Part shown: positions 1 through 12,065 of the stretch, in pieces
Layout: every line of letters starts with the position of its first letter
How positions within the stretch are numbered: the stretch's first letter is position 1
NCBI GenBank assembly: GCA_026182355.1
Contig: JAPFBL010000035.1
Coordinates: 3,448,501 to 3,512,500, forward strand
DNA length: 64,000 nucleotides
Direction: 5' to 3'
Source: Hermatobates lingyangjiaoensis
Lineage: Eukaryota > Arthropoda > Insecta > Hemiptera > Hermatobatidae
Notes under the pieces: model-generated
The model's input: the letters and a program-made list of their open reading frames with translations, nothing else
Told to the model about the DNA's origin: nothing
Database searches by the model: none
Made by a program: the position numbers and the translations under genes

Positions 1-999
1 GGTATTGGAGTGATGGAGGCATGGAAAGTAAGGTTTTTAAGGGGTGAGCTCAAAAGATCATGCTATGTTTATATCTTGAATATTTACAAAATATGTAATA
101 TGCATACCAAAAAAAAAAAGAAAAAATGTGCTGGAATGCAGTGGATTGAGGTGACAATGCAACCCCTGCTAATTTTGATCTAAGTAAAGTGTTTCAAAAA
201 TAGCTTTAAAATAGTTATTGAATAAAACTCTTTTTAAAGTGAAATCATGATAATATATAAATATTATTTCCTATCTCTTTAAATGAACCAGCTGCGGGAA
301 AAAATGTGGAAACATACCAGTAATTTCTTTAAAGGTGAAAAAGAAAATATAACCTGAGCAGGTGCTCCCAGCTTAAGACTTCATCTCACTTCTCCATTAG
401 CTAAAGTACTTTTCCTTCAAGTTTAGGTTCTTTTATGAATTTTATTGCACCAATATAGTATTTCTTGTAATTTGTTTTATGCATACATGAATTTTGCGTC
501 TAGTCTTCAGTTCTTGACTTTAAGTCTACTTCCAAATTTGCTGTTTCCTTGAATATGTATACAAATCCTATTTTTGATGTTGATGAAGAATAAACACAAT
601 GAACATATGTCAGAAGTAATATCTATATTTTCCAGGGTATAATTTATAAACCAGATGGTAAACTCCCGCTGACTCCGACTCTTCAAAAAAATTACAAGAA
701 ACATAGGCAGCTAAAGTGCTTTGCTTCTCTGACTCAACTTGTTTAGGGTCAAATGCCATTGTATTTGTACGTATCTGCCCATCATATTTGAAAATTCTGT
801 CTGCTTTGGTTACAGAGATATGATGCAAACAAGGACATCTAAAAAGAGAGGAGAGGGAATGCGGTGGATCATCACTGTGATGTTTATGACTTTAAAATTA
901 AGTGTAATCAGTGCACGTCAAACTGAAAATTCTATGGTTCAATTCGTGAATTGTTTTTTACTTGTTGAAAGTTAAATTTACACTTTAGAATGACTAAGT
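1..999. other. AT-rich stretch without recognised gene
   Basis: Short open frames occur on both strands (for example around 507-828) but they are ordinary for AT-rich DNA and match no family I recognise. No repeat family of this window is seen here. Confidence 0.5.
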
Positions 1000-1440
1000 G
1001 TACGGTGAAAGTTGTATGAGGCATGGAAAATTTTACAAGTGGGCAAAAATGTAGATACGTGGTCGAATGACAAATGAACATCGTTCAGGCCGGCCAGTTG
1101 AAGTCTTTACTCCCTCATTGGGAACTGAAACTGATGGCGTTATTCGTAAGGACTTCCGTGTCACAGTCAAAATTATTGCAGAAAAACTAAGTGTTCGTAC
1201 ATTTCACGGCATAATCAGTAACAAGCTTAAGCATAAGGTGTGAATGATAGGTCGGGAAAGAGTTGATGTGGCAACACTGGGACAGAAGATTGACAATGTG
1301 AACACAGCTGAAGGAGCATTATGAACGACAAGTTGAGCAATTCCTCAACAACATTTTAACTTGTGACAAAATACAGGTTACCAATACAAGCCGAAATCCA
1401 TACGGCAAATTATACAGTGAAAGTTTACCATGTCACATGT
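1000..1440 (+). pseudogene. mariner transposase remnant, N-terminal half
   Basis: Conceptual translation across several frame changes gives a mariner-like helix-turn-helix region: a FYKWAK segment near 1025, then TNEHRSGRPVEVFTPS (about 1070-1115), DFRVTVKIIAEKLSVRTFHG (about 1150-1210) and ISNKLKHKV before a stop. The motif order RSGRP, then I..D.RV.V..IAE.L, then a second DNA-binding helix is the known layout of mariner transposases. Frameshifts and in-frame stops (for example TGA after KHKV near 1243) make it non-functional. The family call is by recognition of these motifs; the subfamily is not resolved. It continues, after an interruption, at about 1690. Confidence 0.8.
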
Positions 1441-1467
1441 CAGAAAAAAAATTAAAACATAAGCAGC

Positions 1468-1655
1468 AGTACTTTTCCTACTTTTTAATATAGTCCCTAT
1501 AAACATTTATGTACTGGTCCTAACCAGCTGTCACCTTTTTTATATTGGCTAGAAAAAACTATTTTTCTTGGTGTTTGAACCAATTTCCGCAAATGACAAG
1601 CTCATTATTCTGGAATTCCTTCCCCCGTAATGCTACCTTCAGTGACATTATGTTC
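1468..1655 (-). pseudogene. reversed mariner transposase C-terminal piece
   Basis: Read on the minus strand this gives LKVALRGKEFQNNELVIC, then NWFKHQEK, then after a stop FFLANIKKVTAGWDQYINV. It is a diverged copy of the C-terminus seen on the plus strand at about 1925-2090 (LKVPLRGKEFQNND, KKVIARWDQYINV). It sits in opposite orientation between the two halves of the plus-strand mariner. It is therefore either a second mariner inserted into the first or an inverted internal duplication. Stops show it is dead. Confidence 0.75.
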
Positions 1656-1689
1656 ATTGTGTTTTGGTAAGCTGAAAGTACTTTGTTTT

Positions 1690-2115
1690 GTGATTTTTGA
1701 GAACAAAATACAATAAGGAAGCAATACCTGAGATATGGTTTTGAACAAGGTGAAGCCAGCCATGGGAGAAGGTCGTGATATGAGAGGCGTGATGCTCCAG
1801 CAATACAACGCACGTCCTCCCACTGCTCAACAAAGCGTGAAACAATCGACTAAATGGGCTGTTTCATCCCCGTTACACCATCCAGCTCCTATTTAACACC
1901 ATCTTATTTCCATTTGTTTGGACCACTGAAGGTGCCATTACGTGGGAAGGAATTCCAGAATAATGACCATGTCATTTGTCGAAATTGGTTTAAATACCAA
2001 GATAAATAGTCTTTTGTAGCTGGTATGAAAAAGGTGATTGCTCGTTGGGATCAGTACATAAATGTTAGGGTAGGGATTATAATAAAAAGTAGGAAACGTA
2101 CTGTTTTTTAAAAAT
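1690..2115 (+). pseudogene. mariner transposase remnant, catalytic and C-terminal part
   Basis: The plus-strand translation contains MLQQYNARPPTAQQS (about 1790-1835; family form L..DNARPH.A), with the catalytic aspartate of that motif replaced by tyrosine. Then come HPVTPSSSYLTPSYFHLFGPLKVPLRGKEF, WFKYQDK, a stop, and FVAGMKKVIARWDQYINV. The HLFGPLK block and the RWD.YIN end are typical of mariner. Frame changes, stops and the lost aspartate make it inactive. It is collinear with the N-terminal remnant at 1000-1440. Confidence 0.85.
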
Positions 2116-2189
2116 ATACGGTTTTTCCCCCAGACCATTTGGTCTTTTTAATAATTGAATGACCTTCGCAGATATTCTTTAATTTTACA

Positions 2190-2620
2190 AAAGTCTCTCA
2201 TGACTGTGCATGCCTAAAAACTAATGTAGTAACTCGTAACTAATCCATTAACAGATTACTGATCTAATAGCTAATATAATAACCCATAACTGATATAATA
2301 ACTCTAGCAGATATAATACCTCATAACTATTACTGATCCAATAAGTACTTACTGATTTAATAAAAAAACATAATTAAATTATATTAACATTACATTACAT
2401 TATATTATCTAATATTACTACCAATAACTGATTTAACAACTATTATAATAACTAATAATTTGTCTTATAATTAATTACTGATCTAACAAAGAATACCTGT
2501 TTTAATATTTATATAATAACTTAGACGTATAATAATAATAATATAATAACTTTAATAAATAATAACTAATAATAATTAGCAACAGTTATAATAACTAATC
2601 TAATAACAACTAAACTTTGT
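2190..2620. repeat. degenerate TAATA/ATAACT-rich low-complexity tract
   Basis: The stretch is built almost entirely of short variants of ATAACTAATA, TAATAACT and TTACTGATC-type words repeated irregularly. No fixed period is obvious by eye. It looks like a decayed microsatellite or minisatellite. Confidence 0.7.
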
Positions 2621-2629
2621 AGCCCCAAC

Positions 2630-5170
2630 GTGGTCCATGAATAATGATATTTTCTATTATTCTATAGTGTCTTATAATATTTTGGAATATCATCTCAGGA
2701 TTTTTTTGTGCAATACCCTTCAAAGACGGGAACGTCTAATAGAATAAGTTCATTAGGAAAATGAAGGAACAATAAGAAATGAACCATGCCAGTATAATTA
2801 GAATAACGAATAAAACGCCTTAAAATATAGATATACAACTATTAGAAAGGTTGGATTGGTTTAACATGTGATATAGTATTGGATGAGAAATTGGGAAGAG
2901 GAATAAATAAAAAGGCAAGCCTGAGCCGAGGCAGCTGCACGGAGACGGACTGCTAATGGATTGCTTCAAAGCGTCGAGTGCTTGCATCGCCAGCAAACCA
3001 CACCAAACAGCGCTATTTTAGGCCAACTATTTATATCAAACAGTTTTACTTTAACAGGATTCAATTTATAATTCCTTTTAGTAAAATAAAGTAAATTAGT
3101 CCATAAGTAGAATGAATGTTTTAGTTCCTTCCTATTAATCACTGCAGTTAATAACTAGTTCAATAATAACGCACTGGTTAAGGATAGAACGATACATCAT
3201 TTGAAGACTACTACCCGAAGGCTTCGTTCAGACAATTTTATATTCATACTTGTTTTTTTTAAGATTACTTAGAAGAGGAAAATGTCTTCAATAATATTTT
3301 TATAGAATGCAATTTGCAATTGACTTTGATACCATATTTTTTTCTAAAATCATTTTTATACAATATTTCAACATACCTCGCGATCAATCTTTATCTGCAT
3401 ATCATTTATAGCTTTTACAAACTTATACGTAGAAAGATAAAAAATAAATTTACAAAGAACTATTCAAGACATAATAACGATTCCACCAGGTTTATTAAGT
3501 AGGTACATACTGGAAAAGTGATGAAAAATGTGGAACAACAAGTTTTTTTAAGCTATATATGAACTATTTTTATATATTTTCTTATAACAAAACTTGGCCA
3601 GGAAAATTTGCAAGAGTATGAAACCTTTCCATTCAAATTGAATCTTTGCCGTTTTTATAGTTTGAGTATATACACAGGCGGACAAGTAGACACTTGACTT
3701 TTATATTTGTAGATTAAATAGCGTAAGAGAAGTTGAGAAAAATTGTCTGTACTGGGAACATCGTTGAGTGTTAATACAAACCGGGGAAAATATATAACAA
3801 GAAATGAAAAAATATGAAATGTCCAAATAAACGCTTTTTGTATATTAGTAAATGCAAATTTCAGCAGATTTAATGTATTCAGATATATTTAAAAAAATAA
3901 ATATAATTTATAACTGCTAAGTATGATGGTTTTTGTGCGATTCGAAAGATTCTTAAAAGGGTTTATAAGTAACTAAACCAAATTAAGGGAAAATGTTGGA
4001 ATAAAGCTAAAGGAAGGTAAAAGAAAATAAATTAGAATAAAAAAAATATGTAAATTAAAAAATAAATACTATAACTAATTCAGTGAGCTAATTAGTAGAA
4101 ATTATACCGGCAGTAAAGCGTAAAATGTTAAAATGATAAGGGAATAATAATATAAAGTACGATATCCCGTCGGACCTCGCACTCTCCCTCCCTTACATCC
4201 AATACCTCTCTGTCCCACCTTCTTTCTTACCCTATTCCTTTTTCTTTTTTGTTTCTATCTCTTCTTCCTCTCTTTGTCTTTGCTTTGTCAGTTCCTTTCT
4301 CTTTCTCTGTCTTACTGTATCGAAGTGGAGAGGATTCTGACTTACTGATAGCATAAAACATATTATATTTACTTATAGAAAGGAATAATCCATTTTGTAT
4401 ATCATTCATATATTGAAAATAAATCGTGTCACTTTAAGCATGTTGACAATTAGAATTATATTATATACTCTGAATATTGTAACAGGAATGTTATTTAGTA
4501 TTTTGAGTAACTTATGGTGATTCAAGTTTCGCCAGTTCCTGCACATCCAGCAACTGAGTTTATCGTCTGGACTTCAATAAATGTGACTCATTCTACGTGG
4601 ATCTGACTTGCACGTTACTTAGCCTCCGTATTAATGGTCACAGGCCGTCTAAAGCAGCTGCCTGCTGCCATCCACGCTAACATGCATAACCATCACTTCA
4701 ACAGTTGCTTTAGGGTCCAAATTCTAAGACAACTTAGAAATTCCCCCGGTTTTAACTGCATCAGACGACTTTTTATATTTTATTTTAACTTATTCTAATT
4801 TATGTGATTATGTTAACTATTTTTTGTATGATTCTGTGTTCTTTTTAAGTACTCTTTTTAACTTTCTCTAAAAATTTGTTTTTTATTTTTTTACACTAAA
4901 ATACTCAAAGTTTAGTTTTTACTTAATTTTTTCTGGTGTGTTTTCATTATTTCTCACTTCAGCCTTAATTTTTATTTTACGATTTTATCTTCTCCATTTC
5001 TTCTCTGTTTTCTCTCTCCTCCTACTTAAATACTTCTCATTTTTCATTTGTCCATTGCTTTAACTGGTCCACGACGGCAAGGTGGCTGCACTGTGTGTCA
5101 CTATGCCTCGGTCGATGGACACTCTCACGTCTCCAGTCCTCTGTTTCTTCTTCTTCTTTTCCTTTCCCTC
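2630..5170. other. long stretch without recognised gene
   Basis: AT-rich filler with some features of composition only: a GC-richer patch at about 2925-3000, a pyrimidine-rich patch at about 4160-4310 whose words (GGACCTCGCACTCTCCCTCC) recur loosely at about 27780-27810, and a GC-richer patch at about 4600-4690. No coding region, RNA gene or known element was recognised. Confidence 0.4.
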
Positions 5171-5175
5171 CTATC

Positions 5176-5207
5176 ATGAAGACGGCAACAAGCCGAAAGA
5201 GATCGAG
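5176..5207 (+). ncRNA. possible hammerhead-like core, decayed
   Basis: ATGAAGA (CTGANGA box with position 3 changed to A), one extra base, a GGC/GCC helix II closed by AACAA, then GAAA, GAGA and TC. The order of parts matches the better-preserved cores elsewhere in the window, but the sequence between GAAA and TC is not self-complementary. Decayed or coincidental; low confidence. Confidence 0.3.
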
Positions 5208-5253
5208 AATCGTGAGTGTTCGTCTCTTTTTTTGTGTTTTCTAGTCGTAACTA

Positions 5254-5326
5254 GAAATTATATATATTATATATAATAATATATATATATAATATATAAT
5301 ATTATTATATATAATAATATATATAT
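5254..5326. repeat. (TA)n / TATAATA palindromic low-complexity tract
   Basis: Alternating ATATA and AATATTATTATA words make a nearly self-complementary AT-only block. It is a simple repeat. Confidence 0.9.
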
Positions 5327-5329
5327 ACA

Positions 5330-6138
5330 TTCCAAAGAACAACTGCAAATTCAGGAATGGAAGAAATTACAACAGCGAACATATTATTGCCAGTTACATT
5401 TGTGAAATAGACCTGTGAATGTTCTCGTAACATTCTCTTTTAGTACTATCGCAATTCTCTAAATTACCAAAATTTAACAAAATGAATATTTATTGTATTT
5501 TACAAAATACATCGAGTTTATTAAAAGCTGTTTAATTCTATATTAAATCAATCTTAAGAACCGTTGGAGTATCACCACTGAACAGATTATAACAAAATAC
5601 ATTTCTTAACCAGCATAAATCTAAATATAAAATAAATAAATTAGCGGAGACTTCATGCACTACTGCATAAACAGGATCGGGATCTCATTAGATATTAGAT
5701 TTATCGTCATCTCGTTGTATTATATATTATTGATAATATTATCAGTAATTTTAAGTTTTCAAAGCATATTATATGCTCTGCTTTCGTTTCATCATGATGG
5801 GCTTTTGTCTTCAGCAGAATTCTATTTGCTAAGCAGAGAGGGAGTGAGTATAAACACCAACTCTCAGAAACGGAGATGTGGAAACTTTTTTCATTACATC
5901 CCTGTTAGAGAAACTTTTGATTTCTTCACATTCCCTAGGACAGTTTGGTCATAAAACGTAAACGACAGAAACAACTATACATTTGAGATAAGTAAAATGC
6001 TGCTACCATAACTTGATAACATATTACTAGATGGATTAGTATAACAAAAAAAAATTGGATTTTAACAATCACCTAATTAAAGACTCGATTTATATATATA
6101 TTATATTTAATTAAATAAAACGATTCTTCGAACTGAAT
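5330..6138. other. stretch without recognised gene
   Basis: There is a 99-codon open frame on the plus strand (5655-5954), rich in Ile/Leu/Phe/Tyr as expected from AT-rich DNA. I recognise no motif in it and do not call it a gene. A (TA)n patch lies at about 6091-6102, next to the palindromic element that follows. Confidence 0.4.
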
Positions 6139-6318
6139 AAACTAGAATTTTGAAAAGAATACACAGACATGAAATCACTACTACACCATATTTTGATGTC
6201 CTCGTCGTCAGGAATAGATGTGTTCAATTCACATCTATTCCTGACGACGAGGACATTGAAATATAGCAGTGAGTTTCAATGATTTCTTTTCTGTGTGTCA
6301 TTTTGAAAATTCTAGTTT
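6139..6318. repeat. palindromic PLE-type terminal element (family B pair)
   Basis: The central hairpin is perfect: 27-base arms at 6196-6222 and 6230-6256 around a 7-base loop. The similarity continues imperfectly outward, so that AAACTAGAATTTT at about 6139 mirrors AAAATTCTAGTTT at about 6306. Each arm carries CTGACGACGAGGAC followed (right arm) by GAAATATAG, the form seen in other family B pieces (14.1, 28.4, 33.0 and 55.2 kb). The unit is thus two short copies of one element end joined head-to-head. It is flanked by (TA)n on both sides. Confidence 0.85.
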
Positions 6319-6329
6319 ATATATATATT

Positions 6330-7040
6330 CAAGTATTCTTTCCCAAAATTCATTTTTTCGGGTAAAAACCATTACTAGATCATAATCATGTTTATATTTA
6401 TATAATATTAATATATATTAATTATTATAATCATTATTATATAGCAAAATAGTTATAGTAGGTACTGTAATTGTGTTTTTAAACAAAAAAAATCACAATA
6501 TACAATAATAATAATTATTAGTGATTTATTAATTGATTGATTGTTGTTAAATGTTGTTATAATTACATATAAATGTTATTTTATTATTAATAACATAAAG
6601 TTATTTTCATTTTATTGTTTTTCTATATGTCATTAATATTTTTGGATCCAGTTATGATTTCTTATATGCGTTCTCAATTCCTTTCTTCTTTCTTCTCTTG
6701 GTGGTTGTGGTGGCACCACTGACTGTAATGGTCATGCTGATGCTGTTGGAATTCAATCACGGCACTGCTTCCTTGTAGGAGATTTCGCCTCCTGATAACC
6801 ATGAATGCCAAAATATAGAAGGCACTTATGTATTAATCTTTGTGATGCTTTGTTATAATATATATACAATATATTGTATACAAGGCAAATATGGGGAGTT
6901 CTTTGAAACTTATGTTTGAAGGACTCCGCCACCGAAGTGGTCACCTCTCTTCTAAGCGATTCACTTCTTTGTGTCTCTGTAAAATATAGTAGTAGAGTTT
7001 CTATGATATCTTTTACAAGTATTTTTTCTGTAAATCTATA
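6330..7040. other. AT-rich stretch without recognised gene
   Basis: Poly-A/T and TAATA-rich filler (6390-6600) followed by ordinary sequence. No coding or repeat family recognised. Confidence 0.4.
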
Positions 7041-7046
7041 TATACA

Positions 7047-7296
7047 CAGGGTGTCTCAAAAGTCACACACTATGTAGATTTTTATAAAAACTTATATGAA
7101 TATTAATATTGATCATAGTCACAAAAGGTGGTCCAATTATTCTATCTGCATTGCCACATGCATCAATTAGAGGTGATGAATAGAGTAAATCATAATCATA
7201 ATAATTTGAGCCTCTGTTATGATTATAATAAATAAAATTAATAATGGTATCTGTTTTTATAAAAATATACATGTTATGCAACTTCTAGGATACCCT

Positions 7297-7298
<2 letters not shown>
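7047..7298. mobile_element. small TIR element (MITE-like), CAGGGTGTC-type end
   Basis: The left end CAGGGTGTCTCAAAAGTC and the right end, read on the other strand as CTAGGGTATCCTAGAAGT, align for about 45 bases and share ATTTTTATAAAAAC about 40 bases in. The inside is AT-rich and carries no transposase. The end motif resembles that of the larger element at 20.8-21.7 kb. I infer a non-autonomous DNA transposon with decayed terminal inverted repeats. The right end abuts a (TA)n tract. Confidence 0.6.

Positions 7299-7346
<48 letters not shown>
7299..7346. repeat. (TA)n microsatellite
   Basis: Uninterrupted alternating AT for about 48 bases. Confidence 0.97.
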
Positions 7347-7351
<5 letters not shown>

Positions 7352-7438
7352 AGATATGAAATGGAGAAAGTGTATTAGAGAAATCGAGAGATTCAGTAGA
7401 AAAGTTGTGAAATTAAAAATAAGCATACAATTTAACAA

Positions 7439-7441
<3 letters not shown>

Positions 7442-7480
<39 letters not shown>
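7442..7480. repeat. (TA)n microsatellite
   Basis: Alternating AT, continuing with interruptions to about 7510. The 95 bases between this tract and the previous one (GAAATGGAGAAAG.., GAAATCGAGAGATTCAG) may be a decayed family B piece, which would fit the (TA)n-flanked pattern seen elsewhere. Confidence 0.9.
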
Positions 7481-7485
<5 letters not shown>

Positions 7486-7509
7486 TGTATGTATATATAT
7501 AATGTATAT

Positions 7510-8340
7510 CTGAAAGTTTAATTCTATGATGTCTCTATAGTGAAAGGGCTATTTAATGTTTCGTTCTATGGTAGTATCATGCTTTGTACTCCACTGTGTT
7601 CACACTCTAATCATTAAGCACTTAAGGTAGTTTTTGCATTCACCTAATTAAGAGTTAGTTTAAGATAGTTAGCCAAGTTGGACGGACAAGGTGGTGGGGA
7701 AAGCGATACAACTTTATCCATTACAGCACAAGTAGGAATGCTTCCCTAATATCCTTTGGACTTTATAATGAATTACTTTCTTTTGCATCTAGTTTACCCA
7801 ATCGTCGCACATTCAACTACTTTTTATCTTGTAAATTTAAGTACTAGCAGCATTTCTATATGAATTACATTATTGTTACATGAGTACATCAAAATCAGTA
7901 TTATAAATCAAGTAGGGTCACGCCAGCAAGGCATATCTATTATCTGCTTAGAATAAATATAATATATAATACTTTCTTAACCTTCAAATAACTATAACTG
8001 AATAACTCCTTCAGACGTGACAGAGACAGATATTGAACGATTTTAATTTCTTTTCTGATTAATATATTGTTTTTATACATTGAATAAATTATTCAAGTAT
8101 GATCGTTTTTTTAACGTGTTTTAAAGCTGACGTGAACTTCATCTGGGGTTAGAAATAAAAAATTTAAAAGTCAAATATGTTAAGTGAATGAAATCCACGT
8201 CTTAGTGACTGAGACAATCTCACTAACGAGTCAAAAGAGGGACCGAAGAAGATTGTGTTTGTTTGGGATAATGTGTCTCCCTAATGAGACACATTAAGGG
8301 GATGTCAATATCGTCTAACTGAAATCTGTTTTGAGCACAG
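7510..8340. other. stretch without recognised gene
   Basis: No coding region or known repeat recognised. The part just before the SINE contains a short inverted repeat around 8275-8295 (GTCTCCCTAATGAGAC), a 6-base stem. Confidence 0.4.
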
Positions 8341-8490
8341 ATCTTTAATGAATACCTGATAATGCACAGGCTTGGGACCGACGGATTAATGTTCTCTCTA
8401 GGAATGACCCATCAGTGTGGAAAAAATTGAGGGCCAGAATGAGAGTCGAACCAATCACGAAAACCACTGGACTAAAACCATCACATTGTC
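8341..8490 (-). mobile_element. tRNA-derived SINE, 5' part
   Basis: The minus strand shows an A-box-like TAGTCCAGTGG (about 8466-8476) and a B-box-like GGTTCGACTC (about 8437-8446), the two internal pol III promoter parts of a tRNA-derived head. The body continues with CTGGCCCTCAAT and the family core words CGTCGGTCCC and ATCAGGTATTC. The distal TGTAGAATC..TGTGGTATCACA part seen in full copies is missing, so it is 3'-truncated or diverged beyond about 8341. Confidence 0.75.
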
Positions 8491-8957
8491 AAACTTAGTT
8501 TCAATAATTGAACAGAAATAACTACAATATGACAAAAGCATTTGAAATATTTAAGCAAGAAATAGTTCAATTAAAAAAGAATGTACTACTTTAACTGGCA
8601 ATTTTTCTTTTCCATTCAACCGGTTTTGAACATTCTCATTTTCCTAAGGATTATAAGGATGATCCTAAATTCATATCCTCGTTTAGCGAGGCTGTACTTA
8701 CCTGTCTGATAAATATTGAAGTCCATCAGTAAGAGCACGATCTTACACAATCAGTGGTACCACCATAACCACCAAGTGAGAAGGGTCAGGAAAGGGAATT
8801 TACAACACAATAAAGAAATAATAAACGAATGAAAAAAATAATGAAAGATATAAAAATAACTTATTAGTTGTGCAATTCGTGAATGTCTGATATTTCCCAT
8901 ACTGGGGAAAAACGATAATACAAAGTCACAAAAGAAGTTTTTTCTTAAATTCAAACT

Positions 8958-8990
8958 ACACGTTTCGAACACTTTATGTTCATCGTCAGG
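8958..8990 (-). ncRNA. hammerhead-like core, family A
   Basis: Minus strand: CTGACGA, one extra T, helix II GAACA/TGTTC with loop TAAAG, GAAA, then CGTG-T-A. Core positions match the hammerhead consensus CUGANGA and GAAA. ACGTGT is self-complementary except for one G-T pair. The predicted cleavage residue is A, an allowed H. The extra base between the box and helix II is shared with the other families of this window. Confidence 0.6.
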
Positions 8991-9128
8991 TAATCATCTA
9001 CAATATAAATTACAAATTTAAAGTTACAAAAATAAACCGGAATTATATACAATAAAATGAAAAAATGAAAATGAATGACATACCCATGGAAGAAGTGGAG
9101 TACCTACAACTTGGATTATAGATGTTTA

Positions 9129-9163
9129 CCTGACGATGAACACAAAGTTTTCGAAACACATAG
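9129..9163 (+). ncRNA. hammerhead-like core, family A, decayed
   Basis: Plus strand: CTGACGA, extra T, helix II GAACA/TTTTC (one mismatch) with loop CAAAG, GAAA, then CACA-T-A. It is the partner of the core at 8958-8990 in the inverted pair. The helix III word ACACAT has lost self-complementarity, so this copy is probably inactive. Confidence 0.5.
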
Positions 9164-9210
9164 TTTTAATTAAAAAAAAAAAACTTCTTTTGTGTGGAGA
9201 TTTTGTGTTT

Positions 9211-12065
9211 CATATTATCCATTTAATCCAAAAATAAAAATAAATTAATGATAGAATAAAAATTGCCAGATTCAATGACTTGTAGTAAAAGGCGAAGATA
9301 CTGATATCATAAGACAGTGATAATAAAAGTAGGGATAAACGACAGTTACAATTTATTTAAATTCAATTAAAACAAATAGTATTTAAAGAAAAAAATAAAT
9401 ATTCGTTTAAAAATAACTTTAAATCGAATAGACACATAGAATCCTATCCAGAAAATATTAATTGTTGTCTTCCCATAACCACAATTCTACAGACTAATTT
9501 ACTCTTGAAAATGGACTTGATACAAAACCCGTCAAATAGTAGGAAAAACGTACAAGATAACCGGGTTAATTTTTATAATAATTCGATTAACAATCTCTGC
9601 AGTAAGAGCCGTGATATTTTATTTTAATGTATTCGTTCTTTTTCTTTATCATTGAAAAATTAGTTTTTGTATTTATTTCATTATGAGGATTATCGAGAGA
9701 TGAAAAATATTTTACAAAATGTTTAGTGATGAGGAAAATTTTTTATTAAAAATAATGAACAGAACTAATCATGCATTGCTGTAAAACATTACATATATAG
9801 GTAATCATGTTTGTTTGTTCCACTGAAATAATATAAATGCAAGCGATAAAGTCTAATGGCTGTGTGAAAAGTTACCGTGGAGAATAGAGTATATAAAAAC
9901 TTATATATTATAAAAAAGCGTCATGCTAATATATACAACATATTAGTAGTATTATTAGTATTTGAAATTGTGATTTTAAATTTAATTTGTTCTATTCATA
10001 TAGTATCCATTTTTTCATTCATACCAATTTTGTTGTTATAAAGTTGAATTCCTTTTAGTAAAATTAATTTTTAAGTAAAATTAAATTTCATTTAAATTGC
10101 AGATTTGTTTATGGTAAACATTTAAAACTGTTGATTCAAGCATTCTTTTTTCAATATGAGAGTTTTGTTTTAATCTTATTTTAAATCAATTTTAAGTTCC
10201 ATCATTTCAAGATTATATTTTTAAAACTGAAAGAAATGAGGTATTTTTTGTTAGAAATGATAGTGACAGGAATGGTTTAAGACTGTTGACTCTGGAGTAA
10301 TGGCGATGGGCACTAGAGTAAGCCATTACTTAGTTAGCAAAGCTGTATGTAAAGTGTATGGTGTAGGAGGAACTGGAGCAGAGGCCTGACCCACTTAACC
10401 TCTCACGGCAGTGACAATGGAAACTGAAAGAACAAATATTACAACCACAATGCCAACAATAATTGGCCAGTGAGTAGAGAACTGAAAGCCTCCTGAACCC
10501 ATTACTGTATTAATACACACATTTCTAAGTAATTGAAAAACACGAGTGCACTCTCTTAACGACCCTCAGCCATTCCATTGTTCCTGCAAACTCTTTATGG
10601 TTTTGAAAACAACATAAATTCAATTATTTCAAAGAGCTCTGCAGAGAGTTATTGAGGTCCATGGTTGGCTGAGGTAGCAACAGGTCCCTTTTCTATTCTA
10701 TTGAGTGAATATAAAACAATTAAATCGTCAAGTCAACTGCATGTTCCCCTCAACACTCCATTTCTTTTTGTAAAAATATACCACTAATTATAGATTTCAA
10801 AATGTCTTGTATATCAAAGTCGCAACCTCTGAAATATTATTTCTACTATGAGAGCTATACAATATTAATATTTTTTTGAACGAATTTGATTAGTTAACAA
10901 TCTTGCATAATTTATCTACATCCAGCAAATAATCGTGTAATTCGTTGGAACATTACAGAGGTTTTAATAAATAAAATCATGGTTTTAATAATTTTAATAT
11001 TTATATCAACTTTGAATAAAAGGTATGGATTATGTAATGTAACTGATTTTAAAAACAAACAACATTTTTTCTTTGGATTTGTGTGTTCACATTTATATCT
11101 ACTTTTCAATGACATGATTGAATTAGTTTATATAACTAATTTTAAACACAAACTTCATTTACCTTCGGATATATGTTTTCATATCAATATCAACTTTTGA
11201 ATGACAGGAATTATTTTATTATATGTAAGGGATTTTAAATAGAAACCACATTTGCTATGCGGATTTATGTGTTTTTTTTTATAGTTATTAATGTTCAGAA
11301 ACGTTCAAAACCCAGCTGAAAATAAATTATTGAAGCAAGGGAAAGTAAGTTCGACAGAAGTTATAGTTAAAAATGGATGAAGTATTCCGGATTTGCAAAG
11401 TTAAAGTATTGCTACAAGATGTATACCTGAATAACTAAAGTCTAAAGAAGGAACTATTCAACCCCCCATCAAACTTCTCCATTTAATAAATCTAGTTCAA
11501 ACAGTAGCTCTGCAGTAATGGTGTACAACAATTTTTCAACTGACGTTTAACAGTAATCGAATTAAATATTCAGGAAATAAATTGAACTTATTTCTGTAAA
11601 CATTTAATGACTATTGCGAATAAAATGCAAAGTTACAAACTTTTTTTTATAAAAGGTTATACAATTGTCAGAGTTAGTCTAAAACTTTTACATCTCTGCT
11701 GAGATAATTCCTTATGGAGTCTTTAAGAAAAGGACTTTTTCAGATTTAACAAGTGGCTGAAATGCCACTTATTTCCAAATCAATAAAAATCCAAATATAT
11801 GAGAAATATTCTTTTGATTCGTTAATTTATTGTTTTCTTAAAATCGTTATGACATTGAAGGAAATTATATTGGAAATGATTCATTTGTTAAATTGATTGA
11901 CAAGTTAGCCTATAGGTTTAGGTAGCTATTCTTAAAAATAGCTATGTTCAACATGGTGACTTATGTTGAAAAAATGACAACTCATTAACTCTTCAGTCAT
12001 CCGCTAATTATATTTCAATAATGATGCTAGTTAGATACAAACAGAAAGAATATCAAGCCATCTTA
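9211..12065. other. long stretch without recognised gene
   Basis: AT-rich filler. A slightly GC-richer part at 10270-10720 contains no recognisable protein or RNA motif. Overlapping short open frames near 10912-11200 on both strands are Phe/Ile/Asn-rich chance frames. Confidence 0.4.

Larger units (their letters stand above)
8870..9210. mobile_element. inverted pair of PLE-type terminal pieces (family A)
   Basis: The left half on the minus strand and the right half on the plus strand are copies of one sequence: AACTTCTTTTGTG, then ACACATAG or ACACGTGTAG-type words, then the hammerhead-like core, then CCTGACGATGAACA, with a spacer at about 9000-9110. The left half also carries a tail (TTGTGCAATTCGTGAATGTC) that recurs at about 53886 in the other family A copy. 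The arrangement matches the inverted pairing of PLE ends elsewhere in the window. Confidence 0.75.

Noticed and set aside
5655..5954. 99-codon open frame as a membrane protein gene
   Set aside because: The hydrophobic composition is what AT-rich DNA gives by chance; no motif, no neighbouring exon signals.
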